Source: Listeria swaminathanii (GTDB lineage: Bacteria; Bacillota; Bacilli; Lactobacillales; Listeriaceae). From it: a stretch of DNA of 64,000 nucleotides. The notes under the pieces are model-generated. The model was not told the DNA's origin, made no database searches, and was given only the letters and a program-made list of their open reading frames with translations. This document shows, in pieces, positions 1-7,773 of the stretch. Made by a program: the position numbers and the translations under genes. The DNA lies in the NCBI RefSeq assembly GCF_014229645.1, contig NZ_JAATOD010000003.1, positions 62,001 to 126,000 on the forward strand, read 5' to 3'. How positions within the stretch are numbered: the first letter of the stretch is position 1; every line of letters starts with the position of its first letter.

Positions 1-71
1 CCAATTGGCGTAGGAACTAGATATAATGCCCCCTGGCTGGCTCCGCTGAAACTTTTTTGGCTTTTTATCAT
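1..71 (-). CDS. rsmI: 16S rRNA 2'-O-ribose methyltransferase RsmI, N-terminal fragment
   Basis: Only the first 23 codons lie in the window; the gene runs off the left edge. It starts with ATG at 71. The residues YLVPTPIG near the end of the visible part are the typical beginning of the RsmI tetrapyrrole-methylase fold. RsmI modifies the 2'-OH of C1402 in 16S rRNA with SAM as donor. The start overlaps the stop of the GIY-YIG gene (ATGA), so the two are probably translationally coupled. Gene order GIY-YIG then rsmI is conserved in Bacillus and Listeria, which supports the call despite the short sequence. Confidence 0.8.
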   Translation of the reverse strand, partial: MIKSQKSFSGASQGALYLVPTPI

Positions 72-343
72 TCGGATTCCTCCTCCCGTTGTTGTAGTAA
101 ATAGGCGTCTTTATTTTTACGCGATAATTTTTTGAAGGCAGCTTCTGCTTTTGTAGCTTCACTTCTCGTCTCAAATTTTTCAAAATGGATGACTTTTACT
201 GGGCGGCGCGTTTTTGTATATTTGCACCTAATTCCCGCATTATGTTCCGATTCCCGGCGCACAACATCGGTCGTATAACCACCATAATATGAATTATCAC
301 TACATTTTAGCACATAAAAGAAATGCTCACTCGCTTTCGCCAT
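68..343 (-). CDS. GIY-YIG nuclease superfamily protein (YazA-like)
   Basis: This 91-residue protein is a single GIY-YIG domain. The first motif is represented by [16 protein letters not shown] and the conserved Arg by [10 protein letters not shown]; a basic C-terminus follows. It belongs to the small stand-alone UPF0213/YazA family, whose cellular function is unknown although the fold is that of a DNA endonuclease. It overlaps the end of the methyltransferase gene by 17 bases and the start of rsmI by four, so the genes form one transcript. Family assignment is firm; nuclease activity is inferred only from the fold. Confidence 0.88.
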   Translation of the reverse strand: MAKASEHFFYVLKCSDNSYYGGYTTDVVRRESEHNAGIRCKYTKTRRPVKVIHFEKFETRSEATKAEAAFKKLSRKNKDAYLLQQREEESE

Positions 344-1079
344 ATAAAATCTCCTTAATTACTGGTGTATACTCGCCCATTTCGTCATATACGATAACAG
401 GTGAAACATATTTCACACCAGGTTTGCCGTCTTTGATTCCTTCTACAAGCACCGTGTTAGCTTCTCTATCAAGTCGCGGATACACGAATTGGATCCGTTT
501 TGGTTCTAGGCGATATTTCCGCATTAAATCAATAATATCTAACAATCGTTCTGGCCGATGCACAAAATTGGCTTTTCCACCTTGTTTTAAAAGGCTGGCC
601 GCAACACGAATGGTATCTTCTAGCGTACACATTACTTCATGACGAGCAATCCGAAAATGTTCATTGCTATTTTTCAAACTGGTTTCCGGCGTTGCGAAAT
701 ATGGTGGATTGCAAGTGACAATATCTGCGCGCTCTTTTGGAATAAGGTCAGTGATTTTGTTTAAATCGTATTCGATCATCTCAATTTGCGCTTCTAATTG
801 ATTATAGGCAATGCTTCTTTTCGCCATATCTGCAAGTCGCGCTTGGATTTCAACGCCAACTATTTGCGCTTCTGTTCGCGTGCTGAGTAATAACGGAATA
901 ATCCCATTCCCGCTACACAAATCAATTATTTTCCCTTTTCGAATTGGTAGATAACTGAATTTCGCAAGGAGAACCGCATCTATCGAGAAAGAAAATACCG
1001 ATGGACTTTGAATAATTCGCAAATTTTCTGCTAGTAAATAATCTAGTCTTTCGTCGCCTATTAATTTGAGTTTTTCCAA
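327..1079 (-). CDS. tRNA1(Val) (adenine37-N6)-methyltransferase-like protein (TrmN6/YabB)
   Basis: The product is a class I SAM-dependent methyltransferase. It has a SAM-binding loop, [15 protein letters not shown], an acidic turn at GVEIQ, and the NPPY catalytic motif ([10 protein letters not shown]) typical of N6-adenine or glutamine methyltransferases. The E. coli homologue methylates A37 of tRNA1(Val). I prefer the TTG start at 1079, which has AAAGGTGA about five bases upstream; an in-frame start at 1100 would lack this spacing. It sits between yabA and the GIY-YIG gene in the conserved DNA replication and rRNA modification cluster. The substrate is inferred from the family. Confidence 0.82.
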   Translation of the reverse strand: MEKLKLIGDERLDYLLAENLRIIQSPSVFSFSIDAVLLAKFSYLPIRKGKIIDLCSGNGIIPLLLSTRTEAQIVGVEIQARLADMAKRSIAYNQLEAQIEMIEYDLNKITDLIPKERADIVTCNPPYFATPETSLKNSNEHFRIARHEVMCTLEDTIRVAASLLKQGGKANFVHRPERLLDIIDLMRKYRLEPKRIQFVYPRLDREANTVLVEGIKDGKPGVKYVSPVIVYDEMGEYTPVIKEILYGESE

Positions 1080-1136
1080 ATGATTCACCTTTTCTAGCAA
1101 AAAGCCCTTCTCTGGAATGGAGAAAGGCCCGTCATG

Positions 1137-1535
1137 TTATTTTTTATTGAGCAAGGATAAGCAAAATAAACAATCTTCATCATTGCCACGCGGGCTGCCG
1201 AAATGTACATTGCAAACATGAAACCCTTCCTTGTAAAGTTGGACAAGATTGTCATAACCTTCCCCAAGTTCAATCATTTGCTGCATCGCTTCTTTTCGGT
1301 TAGGCGCCATTACACCATGCTCTGCCTCTGTTTCGGCTTTAGGTTCTGGTGCGGCTTCATCCGTCAAGGAAAGTCTGCGTCGCAAATGTTCGTTTTCAAG
1401 GTTTAATCGGTTATTTTCTTCCAACATTTCGCCTAAGTTTGTCTTTAGATCTCCAAGTTGCTGATACAATTCGCCAATTCGCTCCTCCATATTACTGACT
1501 GAGTCAAAAATAGCTTTTTTATCCAATTTTTTCAC
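1137..1535 (-). CDS. yabA: replication initiation control protein YabA
   Basis: The 132-residue protein has an N-terminal leucine-zipper-like coiled coil (about residues 1-55, heptads around [20 protein letters not shown]), an acidic linker, and a C-terminal zinc-binding domain with His and Cys ligands in HVCNVHFGS and DCLFCLSLL. In B. subtilis YabA binds DnaA and the sliding clamp DnaN to prevent over-initiation of replication. Length and architecture match the family. The gene lies directly downstream of ricT with a one-base gap, in the same operon as holB, which fits a replication-linked cluster. Confidence 0.93.
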   Translation of the reverse strand: MKKLDKKAIFDSVSNMEERIGELYQQLGDLKTNLGEMLEENNRLNLENEHLRRRLSLTDEAAPEPKAETEAEHGVMAPNRKEAMQQMIELGEGYDNLVQLYKEGFHVCNVHFGSPRGNDEDCLFCLSLLNKK

Positions 1536-1536
1536 C

Positions 1537-2370
1537 TCAAGACTTTGCCGGTTGTTTTAGAAATTCGTTGAATGGGCGTAACTCGTCCAATTCGTATTCT
1601 ATAACCGTCTCTTCTTCGGGCAAACTCACTTGTAAGATTCTAGAAAGCAAGTTGATTCCCGAAACACGTGCTTCTGCGCCTTCCGGAGTTTTTACTTTCA
1701 CACCAACGTCAGGCATTTCACGTTTTGCTTGCTCATATTCATCATTCTCATATTTCAAACAACACATTAAGCGTCCACATAAGCCAGAAATTTTCGTCGG
1801 GTTAAGGGACAAGTTTTGGTCTTTAGCCATTTTGATGGAAACGGGTTCGAAATCGCCTAGGAAAGTGGAACAACAAAGCATACGACCACATGGGCCAATC
1901 CCACCAAGCAATTTCGCTTCGTCACGCACACCAATTTGGCGCAGTTCGATGCGAGTCCGGAAAACGGACGCTAAATCTTTCACGAGCTCCCGGAAATCGA
2001 CGCGACCTTCTGCTGTAAAGTAGAAAATGATTTTATTACGGTCAAATGTATAATCGACATCAACCAAACTCATTTCAAGTTCGCGCTCACGGATTTTTTC
2101 GTCACATAATAAAAAGGCTTTCTGACAAGAATCGCCATTTTCAGCAACGCACTTATAATCCGCCTCGGTTGCAACACGGAGTACTTTTTTAAGTGGTAAA
2201 ACAACATCTTCTTCGTCCACGTAGCGCGGCTCAATAACCGTTTTACCAAATTCAATTCCTTGTGCATTTTCAACAATAACACCTTGGTTTTCTGTGATTT
2301 CCAGTTCGCCAGGTGAGAAATAATATATTTTACCAACGTCTTTAAAACGGACGCCTACAATTTTAAGCAT
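1537..2370 (-). CDS. ricT: RicT/YaaT, PSP1-domain regulatory protein
   Basis: This 277-residue protein carries the PSP1 domain with two Cys motifs, CGRMLCC and CGRLMCC, which in B. subtilis RicT (YaaT) help bind Fe-S clusters in the RicA-RicF-RicT complex. That complex works with RNase Y in mRNA maturation and affects sporulation, competence and biofilm phosphorelays. I choose ATG at 2370, which has GGGAGG eight bases upstream; the reading frame continues upstream into holB without a good ribosome site. The gene follows holB after five bases and precedes yabA, the standard Firmicutes order. Confidence 0.92.
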   Translation of the reverse strand: MLKIVGVRFKDVGKIYYFSPGELEITENQGVIVENAQGIEFGKTVIEPRYVDEEDVVLPLKKVLRVATEADYKCVAENGDSCQKAFLLCDEKIRERELEMSLVDVDYTFDRNKIIFYFTAEGRVDFRELVKDLASVFRTRIELRQIGVRDEAKLLGGIGPCGRMLCCSTFLGDFEPVSIKMAKDQNLSLNPTKISGLCGRLMCCLKYENDEYEQAKREMPDVGVKVKTPEGAEARVSGINLLSRILQVSLPEEETVIEYELDELRPFNEFLKQPAKS

Positions 2371-2375
2371 AGCGA

Positions 2376-3368
2376 TTACCTCCCTTGGATTTCCAGAACT
2401 AACTGCTCCATTAGAAGTTGCGTGTTCATATTGGAATCCAGTTTTGATTTCGCAGCGAGAATCTTCTCGATTTCCCCTGTGGTTTCGGACAGTGATTTGC
2501 GCAGTGCATCTTGTCCAAGCATTTCTTTTTGCGCAGTACAAATTGGTTCGTAGTTCTCATCAAGCGTAAGGTGTAACCGGTCGCGGTACAGTAATAACAA
2601 CAATTCGAGTCCAAGCGCCATCTTATCTTTCTCTTTAAAAAGTGGCATCCATGATTCTTGAATAATAATTAATGGGCTGGTCCCTTGATGGTGAATTCCC
2701 TCGTATAACTTGATAACAACATTTCTTGCCTCACCAAACCACTCACTCTCTTCAAAAGCCTTCACTTCTTCCACACTTCCAGTAATACTAGCATAAATCC
2801 GCGCTTTTTGTTCGGAAATGCCAGCTGCTGTAAGTGAAGCGAGTAGACTATCAAAAGTCAGTGATTTAAATGTGACTGGTTGTAATCTTGATTGAATCGT
2901 TGGCAAAATTTGCCCGGGATTTGTTGTTAAAAATAATAATAACAAACCGCCTTCTGGTTCTTCTATAAATTTCAGCAGGCTATTGGCTGATTGAACAGTC
3001 ATTTTATCTGCATCGTAAATGATAACTACCTTTTGATCTGATTCCATCCCGCGTTTACTTAATTCTTGTTTTAGCGCGCGAACCTGATCAATCTTAATAC
3101 TAGCTCCATCTGGCTCTAGCAAATGAACATCCGGATGATTATGACTCGCTATCCTCGTACAATTGGCACATTTTCCACATGCAAGCTCGGTTTCAGTGCT
3201 TTCTAAACAAAAAAGGCTCTGAGCTAACCAAAGTGCTGTGCGTTTCTTCCCTGTACCACTTGATCCTTCGAATAAATAGCCGTGAGATAATCGATTTTCG
3301 CGGACACTTTTTGAAAAAATCTTCATGACCACTGGTTGCATCACTGTAAGTTCATCCTGTAATCCCAC
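2376..3368 (-). CDS. holB: DNA polymerase III subunit delta'
   Basis: The 330-residue AAA+ protein has a P-loop (GSSGTGKKR, about residues 36-44), a zinc module with CGKCANC, and the conserved segments VVIIYDADKM and LLKFIEEP of clamp-loader subunits. It is the delta' subunit that loads the sliding clamp with DnaX and HolA. The start is GTG at 3368, with AGAAAGGAAG six bases upstream. It is the first gene of the holB-ricT-yabA-methyltransferase-GIY-YIG-rsmI block visible here. Upstream, 3369-3585 is intergenic and contains the divergent promoter region for the RsbR-type gene. Confidence 0.94.
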   Translation of the reverse strand: MGLQDELTVMQPVVMKIFSKSVRENRLSHGYLFEGSSGTGKKRTALWLAQSLFCLESTETELACGKCANCTRIASHNHPDVHLLEPDGASIKIDQVRALKQELSKRGMESDQKVVIIYDADKMTVQSANSLLKFIEEPEGGLLLLFLTTNPGQILPTIQSRLQPVTFKSLTFDSLLASLTAAGISEQKARIYASITGSVEEVKAFEESEWFGEARNVVIKLYEGIHHQGTSPLIIIQESWMPLFKEKDKMALGLELLLLLYRDRLHLTLDENYEPICTAQKEMLGQDALRKSLSETTGEIEKILAAKSKLDSNMNTQLLMEQLVLEIQGR

Positions 3369-3585
3369 AAAAAACTTCCTTTCTATCCATATTGTAATAT
3401 TATACCATGACCAAGCTTAAATAGCTTCGGAATTTTAACAAAAAAATAACGATGATTTTGTTAACTAATATTACAATTTCAATAAATTAACTTTTTTTCC
3501 AAAATTTAAATGGACAGTACACCTTTTTGAGCATAGAATATAAGAAAAGTAGTTATTATACTTAGACTTGAAGGGGTTGTCTGGT

Positions 3586-4422
3586 ATGAATGAATCGAAC
3601 GGAAGTATGGAACTGTATTTAAGGGCTCATACCGAAGAAATTATTAACAATTGGTTATCAAAAATTTATGAAAATGAAAATACGTATACTAGCTTTGTTT
3701 ACTCGCCACGTTACAAAGATGAACTACGTGCTGACAGTGAACAAACAGCTGATCTAATCATTTCTTATTTCACTGGTAAAAAAGCTTTCTTTGAAAAACT
3801 GGATAAATGGCTCGATAACATGTACGCACGCCGTATGGAAAATGAAGTACCACTACCTGAAGTTATTACTACCTTGGATAAACTACGCCGGGAATTTGTA
3901 GCTGCGGTTGGCGACTTTTGTATTCATAATGATGAAGTGTCTAAATGCGACTTTTCATCAAGCATGGCGATGGTTAACCACGGATTTGACCGAATCAACG
4001 AGGCCTTCTCGGCAATGTACTACAATGACATCGTTAAACATTTAGAACAACAACACCGCTTAATTGAAGAAATTAGCACACCAGTCATTTCAATTACTGA
4101 CAAATTGGCGATACTTCCTTTAATGGGACGAGTGGACCGTGATAGAGCAGACAAATTATCCGAAATCACAGCAAACAAATGTGTCCAACTTGGCGTGGAA
4201 CAGCTTTGTATCGATTTGTCGGGAATTACATCTTTTGACGATGCGCTTGGAGAAATGCTCAACAACTTGGTAACCGTGCTCAAACTTCTTGGCGTTGAGG
4301 CGTTCATTTCTGGCATCCAACCAAAAATGGCACAACAGATTAATCGTGTTGACTTAAACCTATCTATAACAGCATATCATTCGTTGAAGGCTGTTTTGCA
4401 AGATCAAACTAGAACAATATGA
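3586..4422 (+). CDS. RsbR-type stressosome protein (N-terminal sensor plus STAS domain)
   Basis: The protein has 278 residues: a helical N-terminal sensor domain (about 1-155) and a C-terminal STAS domain (about 165-275, beginning STPVISITDKLAILPLMG). This matches the RsbR paralogues that form the stressosome and feed into sigma-B; by position it corresponds to Lmo0161. ATG at 3586 has GAAGGGG nine bases upstream, better than the upstream TTG at 3568. Against RsbRA from memory, both threonines of the GTIDTER segment are Arg here (GRVDRDR, Arg182 and Arg185), and the position of the second phosphothreonine is Asp219 (FDDAL). Kinase control by RsbT is therefore probably altered. It is followed by a terminator. 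Confidence 0.88.
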   Translation: MNESNGSMELYLRAHTEEIINNWLSKIYENENTYTSFVYSPRYKDELRADSEQTADLIISYFTGKKAFFEKLDKWLDNMYARRMENEVPLPEVITTLDKLRREFVAAVGDFCIHNDEVSKCDFSSSMAMVNHGFDRINEAFSAMYYNDIVKHLEQQHRLIEEISTPVISITDKLAILPLMGRVDRDRADKLSEITANKCVQLGVEQLCIDLSGITSFDDALGEMLNNLVTVLKLLGVEAFISGIQPKMAQQINRVDLNLSITAYHSLKAVLQDQTRTI

Positions 4423-4423
4423 A

Positions 4424-4462
4424 AAAAACCGGAAGCACTGTAAAAGTGTGCTTCCGGTTTTT
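4424..4462 (+). terminator. Rho-independent terminator after the RsbR-type gene
   Basis: Inverted repeat with arms CCGGAAGCAC and GTGCTTCCGG, A-rich before and six T after. It directly follows the stop codon at 4422. The same hairpin and the same flanking TTGTTATTTTC recur at 4818-4866. Confidence 0.92.
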
Positions 4463-4563
4463 TGTTATTTTCAAAGCATAAAAATGCGATAAATCCATAC
4501 TTGCACTATACTATTAAGAATTATACAATAAAAGAAAACTAGTGAATCAAACGGGAGGACACC

Positions 4564-4818
4564 ATGCCAACTACGAAAAAAAATAAAGACATATTTGCTC
4601 TTGTTTTCTCAATCATCTCATTTGTTGTACCATTTGGATTAATTATCTCTATTCTAACTCTGCTCTATAGTAACCGTTCCATTCGAATAGAAGTTACATC
4701 TGTTAATAAAACAACCAAAGTGATTTCTATCATCAGCATCATATGCTCTGTTTTGATAACCATTTCTGCTATCGTTGGATTTATTACCTTTTTTACTTCA
4801 AAAAATAATTTAATGTAA
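4564..4818 (+). CDS. small membrane protein with two transmembrane helices
   Basis: The 84-residue product has a short basic N-terminus (MPTTKKNKD), a hydrophobic helix at about 10-35, a polar loop, and a second helix at about 52-77. GGGAGG lies seven to eight bases before ATG at 4564, so expression is plausible. I recognise no family beyond a resemblance to small DUF4190-like membrane proteins, and give no function. It is bracketed by two nearly identical terminators, which suggests that gene and terminator arrived or were duplicated as a unit. In EGD-e I recall a second LPXTG gene (lmo0160) near this position; none is present here. Confidence 0.6.
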   Translation: MPTTKKNKDIFALVFSIISFVVPFGLIISILTLLYSNRSIRIEVTSVNKTTKVISIISIICSVLITISAIVGFITFFTSKNNLM

Positions 4819-4857
4819 AAAACCGGAAGCACTTTATTACAGTGCTTCCGGTTTTTT
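4818..4857. terminator. bidirectional terminator, near copy of the one at 4424
   Basis: Arms CCGGAAGCACT and AGTGCTTCCGG with A and T tracts on the two sides. It serves the small membrane gene on the plus strand and the LPXTG gene ending at 4859 on the minus strand. Confidence 0.9.
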
Positions 4858-4858
4858 G

Positions 4859-6628
4859 TTATTTTCTTCTAAGGGCAATTAATCCGCCCGCTGAAATGGC
4901 TACGAGTAGTATTCCCCATCCATTAACAAGTGGTGTATCGCCGGTTTTTGGAAGTTTTATGGTTGTGCTTGGTTCGGTTGATTTTGGACTTTCTTTGCTA
5001 GGTTCTGGTTTGTTAGGTGTGACTGGTACTTCTGGTTTTGCTGGTGGTATAGTCGGTTCATTTGGTACTGGTGGCACTGGAATTGGTGGTGTTGGTGTCT
5101 CTGGCGTGTTTTCTTTTGTTACTTTTACTGGTTGGTCGGTCTCGCTAGCTACGATTTCGAAAATGACTGGACTAGTATCGATTTCATAACCAATTGGGGC
5201 GTTGGTTTCTACAAATTGGTAAGTTCCTGGTACTAAATCTGTTACTGTTAGGACGCCATTTCCATCCGTAGTTAAGCCGGTTTGTAATGTATTTCCGTCT
5301 TTATCTTGTAATTCGAATGTCGCTCCTGCTAGGGTTGCTTTTGTTGTGGCATCTAGTTTTGTTAGTTCTACAGAGCCGGTGTTGAGCGTGTTTTCTTTTG
5401 TCACGGTAATTGCTTTGTTATTTTCGCCAATAGTGAATTCTACTGGTGTCGAATTAAGTTTGTAGCCTAGCGGGGCTTTTGTTTCGATTAGTTGGTAGGT
5501 ATCAAATTTCAGGTCTGCAATACTCAGTTGCCCGTTTGCATCCGTTGCAATGTTTTCTCGTAAAATAGTACCTTTTGAATCTACCAGTTTGAACTCTGCG
5601 CCTGTAAGAGTTGCCTTTGTTTTCGCATCTTCTTTCGTAAGTGTGACGGAACCAGTTGTGCCGTCCGCGTCACCGCCACCTCCTGATGCTGGCGTCCAAG
5701 TGGATGTTTGTTTCGTGATAAAATCGATTCCCATTAATTTAGCGGTATTATCGTACTGAGTGGACTTCCCGCCATCTGTCGCGGTTGTTGTATAAGAAAT
5801 TTGCACGGAATCAGTTAGAGTTCCTAAAACTACTCTAAATCCATCGCTCGTTTCAGAAAAATTGGTGCTGGAAATCGGCGTGCCCGCTGTAAATACTCGG
5901 TCTGCTGAATAAGTTCCGTGAAACGCTTTGATAGAATCAAAATTTAATGTTTGTTTGGCGCCGATGGTATCCATGAAAACGGCACTTGGAACGTTCGCTT
6001 TGGCGTAGTTCACTCGAACAACCCAATGAATCAAACTTGGATTATTAGCGTCGACCCAACCGTATTTGAATAGCGTTTCTGTTGGGCTAACTGGTGTCTT
6101 CTCGCCAATTCCCACGTCTATTCCGGTTGTTCCATATTCAAGAGGAAACTCCAAATTAATCGTTTCATTTCCAGTAATAATTTTTTGATTAAAAGTGGTC
6201 CAGAAATCTAGGTCACCTTTAATATCGGAATGTTTTTCTACATAATCACTGAAAACGAGCGTTACTTGATTGGTTGCTCTTTTTACAGTGGCCGTCCCAA
6301 CTACTTGTCCTTTATTATCTTTCACGTCAAAAGCGAGATCAGTTGCCAGAGCTAATTGACTTGGCAAAACGAAATCCATTGTGTCGCCTGCTTTTACGTC
6401 TGTCGAATTAGGAATAGACCATGTGTAATGTACATCCATGTTGTCGTAGTAGCCAAAATTGGTTTGTGGTACACCATCTTTATCTAAAAGTTCTACTGTG
6501 TTTAAAAATTGTGAGCCATAACTTGTTGCCGCTTTTACAATTGTCGTTTGGAAGATGGTACTAGCAACGATTAAAACACTTAGTAATGCTAACCCTACTT
6601 TTTTGAGAAAGTTTCCATTTTTACCCAT
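4859..6628 (-). CDS. LPXTG cell-wall-anchored adhesin with collagen-binding-like head and two Cna-B repeats
   Basis: The 589-residue surface protein has a signal peptide ending near TTIVKAATS, an N-terminal adhesin region (about 35-315) with the look of Gram-positive collagen-binding or agglutinin domains, then two Cna-B/SpaA-type repeats starting at GSVTLTKEDAKTKATLTGAE and GSVELTKLDATTKATLAGAT. A Pro-rich wall-spanning segment follows, then the sortase signal LPKTGD, a hydrophobic helix and a basic tail (LRRK). Such Cna-B repeats usually hold intramolecular isopeptide bonds. ATG at 6628 has AAAGGATGA upstream. Position fits Lmo0159. It is monocistronic, with terminators on both sides. Confidence 0.9.
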   Translation of the reverse strand: MGKNGNFLKKVGLALLSVLIVASTIFQTTIVKAATSYGSQFLNTVELLDKDGVPQTNFGYYDNMDVHYTWSIPNSTDVKAGDTMDFVLPSQLALATDLAFDVKDNKGQVVGTATVKRATNQVTLVFSDYVEKHSDIKGDLDFWTTFNQKIITGNETINLEFPLEYGTTGIDVGIGEKTPVSPTETLFKYGWVDANNPSLIHWVVRVNYAKANVPSAVFMDTIGAKQTLNFDSIKAFHGTYSADRVFTAGTPISSTNFSETSDGFRVVLGTLTDSVQISYTTTATDGGKSTQYDNTAKLMGIDFITKQTSTWTPASGGGGDADGTTGSVTLTKEDAKTKATLTGAEFKLVDSKGTILRENIATDANGQLSIADLKFDTYQLIETKAPLGYKLNSTPVEFTIGENNKAITVTKENTLNTGSVELTKLDATTKATLAGATFELQDKDGNTLQTGLTTDGNGVLTVTDLVPGTYQFVETNAPIGYEIDTSPVIFEIVASETDQPVKVTKENTPETPTPPIPVPPVPNEPTIPPAKPEVPVTPNKPEPSKESPKSTEPSTTIKLPKTGDTPLVNGWGILLVAISAGGLIALRRK

Positions 6629-6798
6629 TACAAATTCATCCTTTACTAATGAAGTTTTGTTATTATCAAACATCATATGACAATGGAGTAACTCCAATCT
6701 ATATTGCTTTTAGGAAATATCGCGCGTAAATCTATATCTTTATGAACTTTCCGTGACAATTTGAAAAGATTAAGTGTTATTAAGTACTTAATTGAATA

Positions 6799-6838
6799 AA
6801 AAAGCCGAAACTTCCTATAAAGAAGTTTCGGCTTTTTA
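6799..6838. terminator. bidirectional terminator upstream of the LPXTG gene
   Basis: Arms AAAAGCCGAAACTTC and GAAGTTTCGGCTTTTT around a short loop TATAAA. It lies between the LPXTG start (6628) and the HAD stop (6915) and so most likely ends the HAD transcript on the minus strand. The rest of 6629-6914 is AT-rich promoter-type sequence with no gene seen. Confidence 0.85.
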
Positions 6839-6914
6839 CGGTAAATTTCAGGCTTTAATTAATCAGTATTTGCTGTGTCTTACAAAATTCTATTTTTACT
6901 ACTGTTTTTTATTT

Positions 6915-7727
6915 CTAACGATTGAGAACGAGCATTTGAATTGCTTGAGCTACACCATCTTCATTATTAGTAGTTGTCGTATAGTTCGCGATTTCTTTAA
7001 TATGCTCTGTCGCATTCCCCATCGCAACACCCATTCCAGCATATTCAATCATCGTCGCATCGTTTTCTTGGTCGCCAATACTCATAACTTCACTTTGATC
7101 CACACCCAATTTTTCAGCTAAGCTTGCAAGTGCCGACCCTTTATTGACACCTTTTTGCAAGAATTCTAAATTGTATGGGACGCTCCGAACCACGTAAAAT
7201 TTTTGTTTGATTGTTTCTGGTAATTTTCGAATAACATCCGTGATTTTCTCAGGTGAGTCTAATAGCATTACTTTCGATACATGGATAGACTCTGGCGCTT
7301 CCTCCACTGGCAAATGATAGAGTGGCGTTTGTAATAATAATGAGTCCTGACAAGTGATTTCAGTGATTTTACGGCTTGGTACGTACATGTTTTTTCCATC
7401 AAAATAAGTGACATTTACATTTTCCGCATGACAAAATGCATAAATTTCTTCTAGCTCTGTTTTATTTAAGGTAATATCAGCTAAAGTTTTTTCGGAGGCT
7501 GTTTCTAAAACAACCGCACCGTTAAATGTAATCGCGTAGTCGCCGGCATCTAAAAGATCTAGTTCGATTAAGCTTTTTTTAATTCCCGCGAGCGGACGAC
7601 CCGTACATAATACTACTTTTACCCCTTTATCTTTTGCTGCTTTAATAGACTCACGCACTGCTGGTGTGATTTCGTGCGCGTCATTTAATAACGTACCATC
7701 AATATCTATCGCAATAATTTTATACAT
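6915..7727 (-). CDS. Cof-type HAD-IIB family phosphatase
   Basis: The 270-residue protein begins MYKIIAIDIDGTLLND, HAD motif I with the two catalytic aspartates in DIDGT. Motif II is VVLCTGRP and motif IV GDQENDATMI, and a C2 cap lies between them (about 85-195). This is the Cof/YidA-like subfamily that dephosphorylates sugar phosphates, FMN or other small phosphometabolites. The substrate cannot be told from sequence. Position fits Lmo0158. It follows the helicase gene with a 46-base gap on the same strand, so the two may share a transcript. Confidence 0.9.
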   Translation of the reverse strand: MYKIIAIDIDGTLLNDAHEITPAVRESIKAAKDKGVKVVLCTGRPLAGIKKSLIELDLLDAGDYAITFNGAVVLETASEKTLADITLNKTELEEIYAFCHAENVNVTYFDGKNMYVPSRKITEITCQDSLLLQTPLYHLPVEEAPESIHVSKVMLLDSPEKITDVIRKLPETIKQKFYVVRSVPYNLEFLQKGVNKGSALASLAEKLGVDQSEVMSIGDQENDATMIEYAGMGVAMGNATEHIKEIANYTTTTNNEDGVAQAIQMLVLNR

Positions 7728-7773
7728 AATTTCCTCCCCAAAAATGACTCATTACTTCTATTCTACTAAAAAA

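Noticed and set aside
6629..6800. PrfA box upstream of the LPXTG adhesin gene
   Set aside because: No TTAACAnnTGTTAA-like palindrome is present; only AT-rich promoter sequence.
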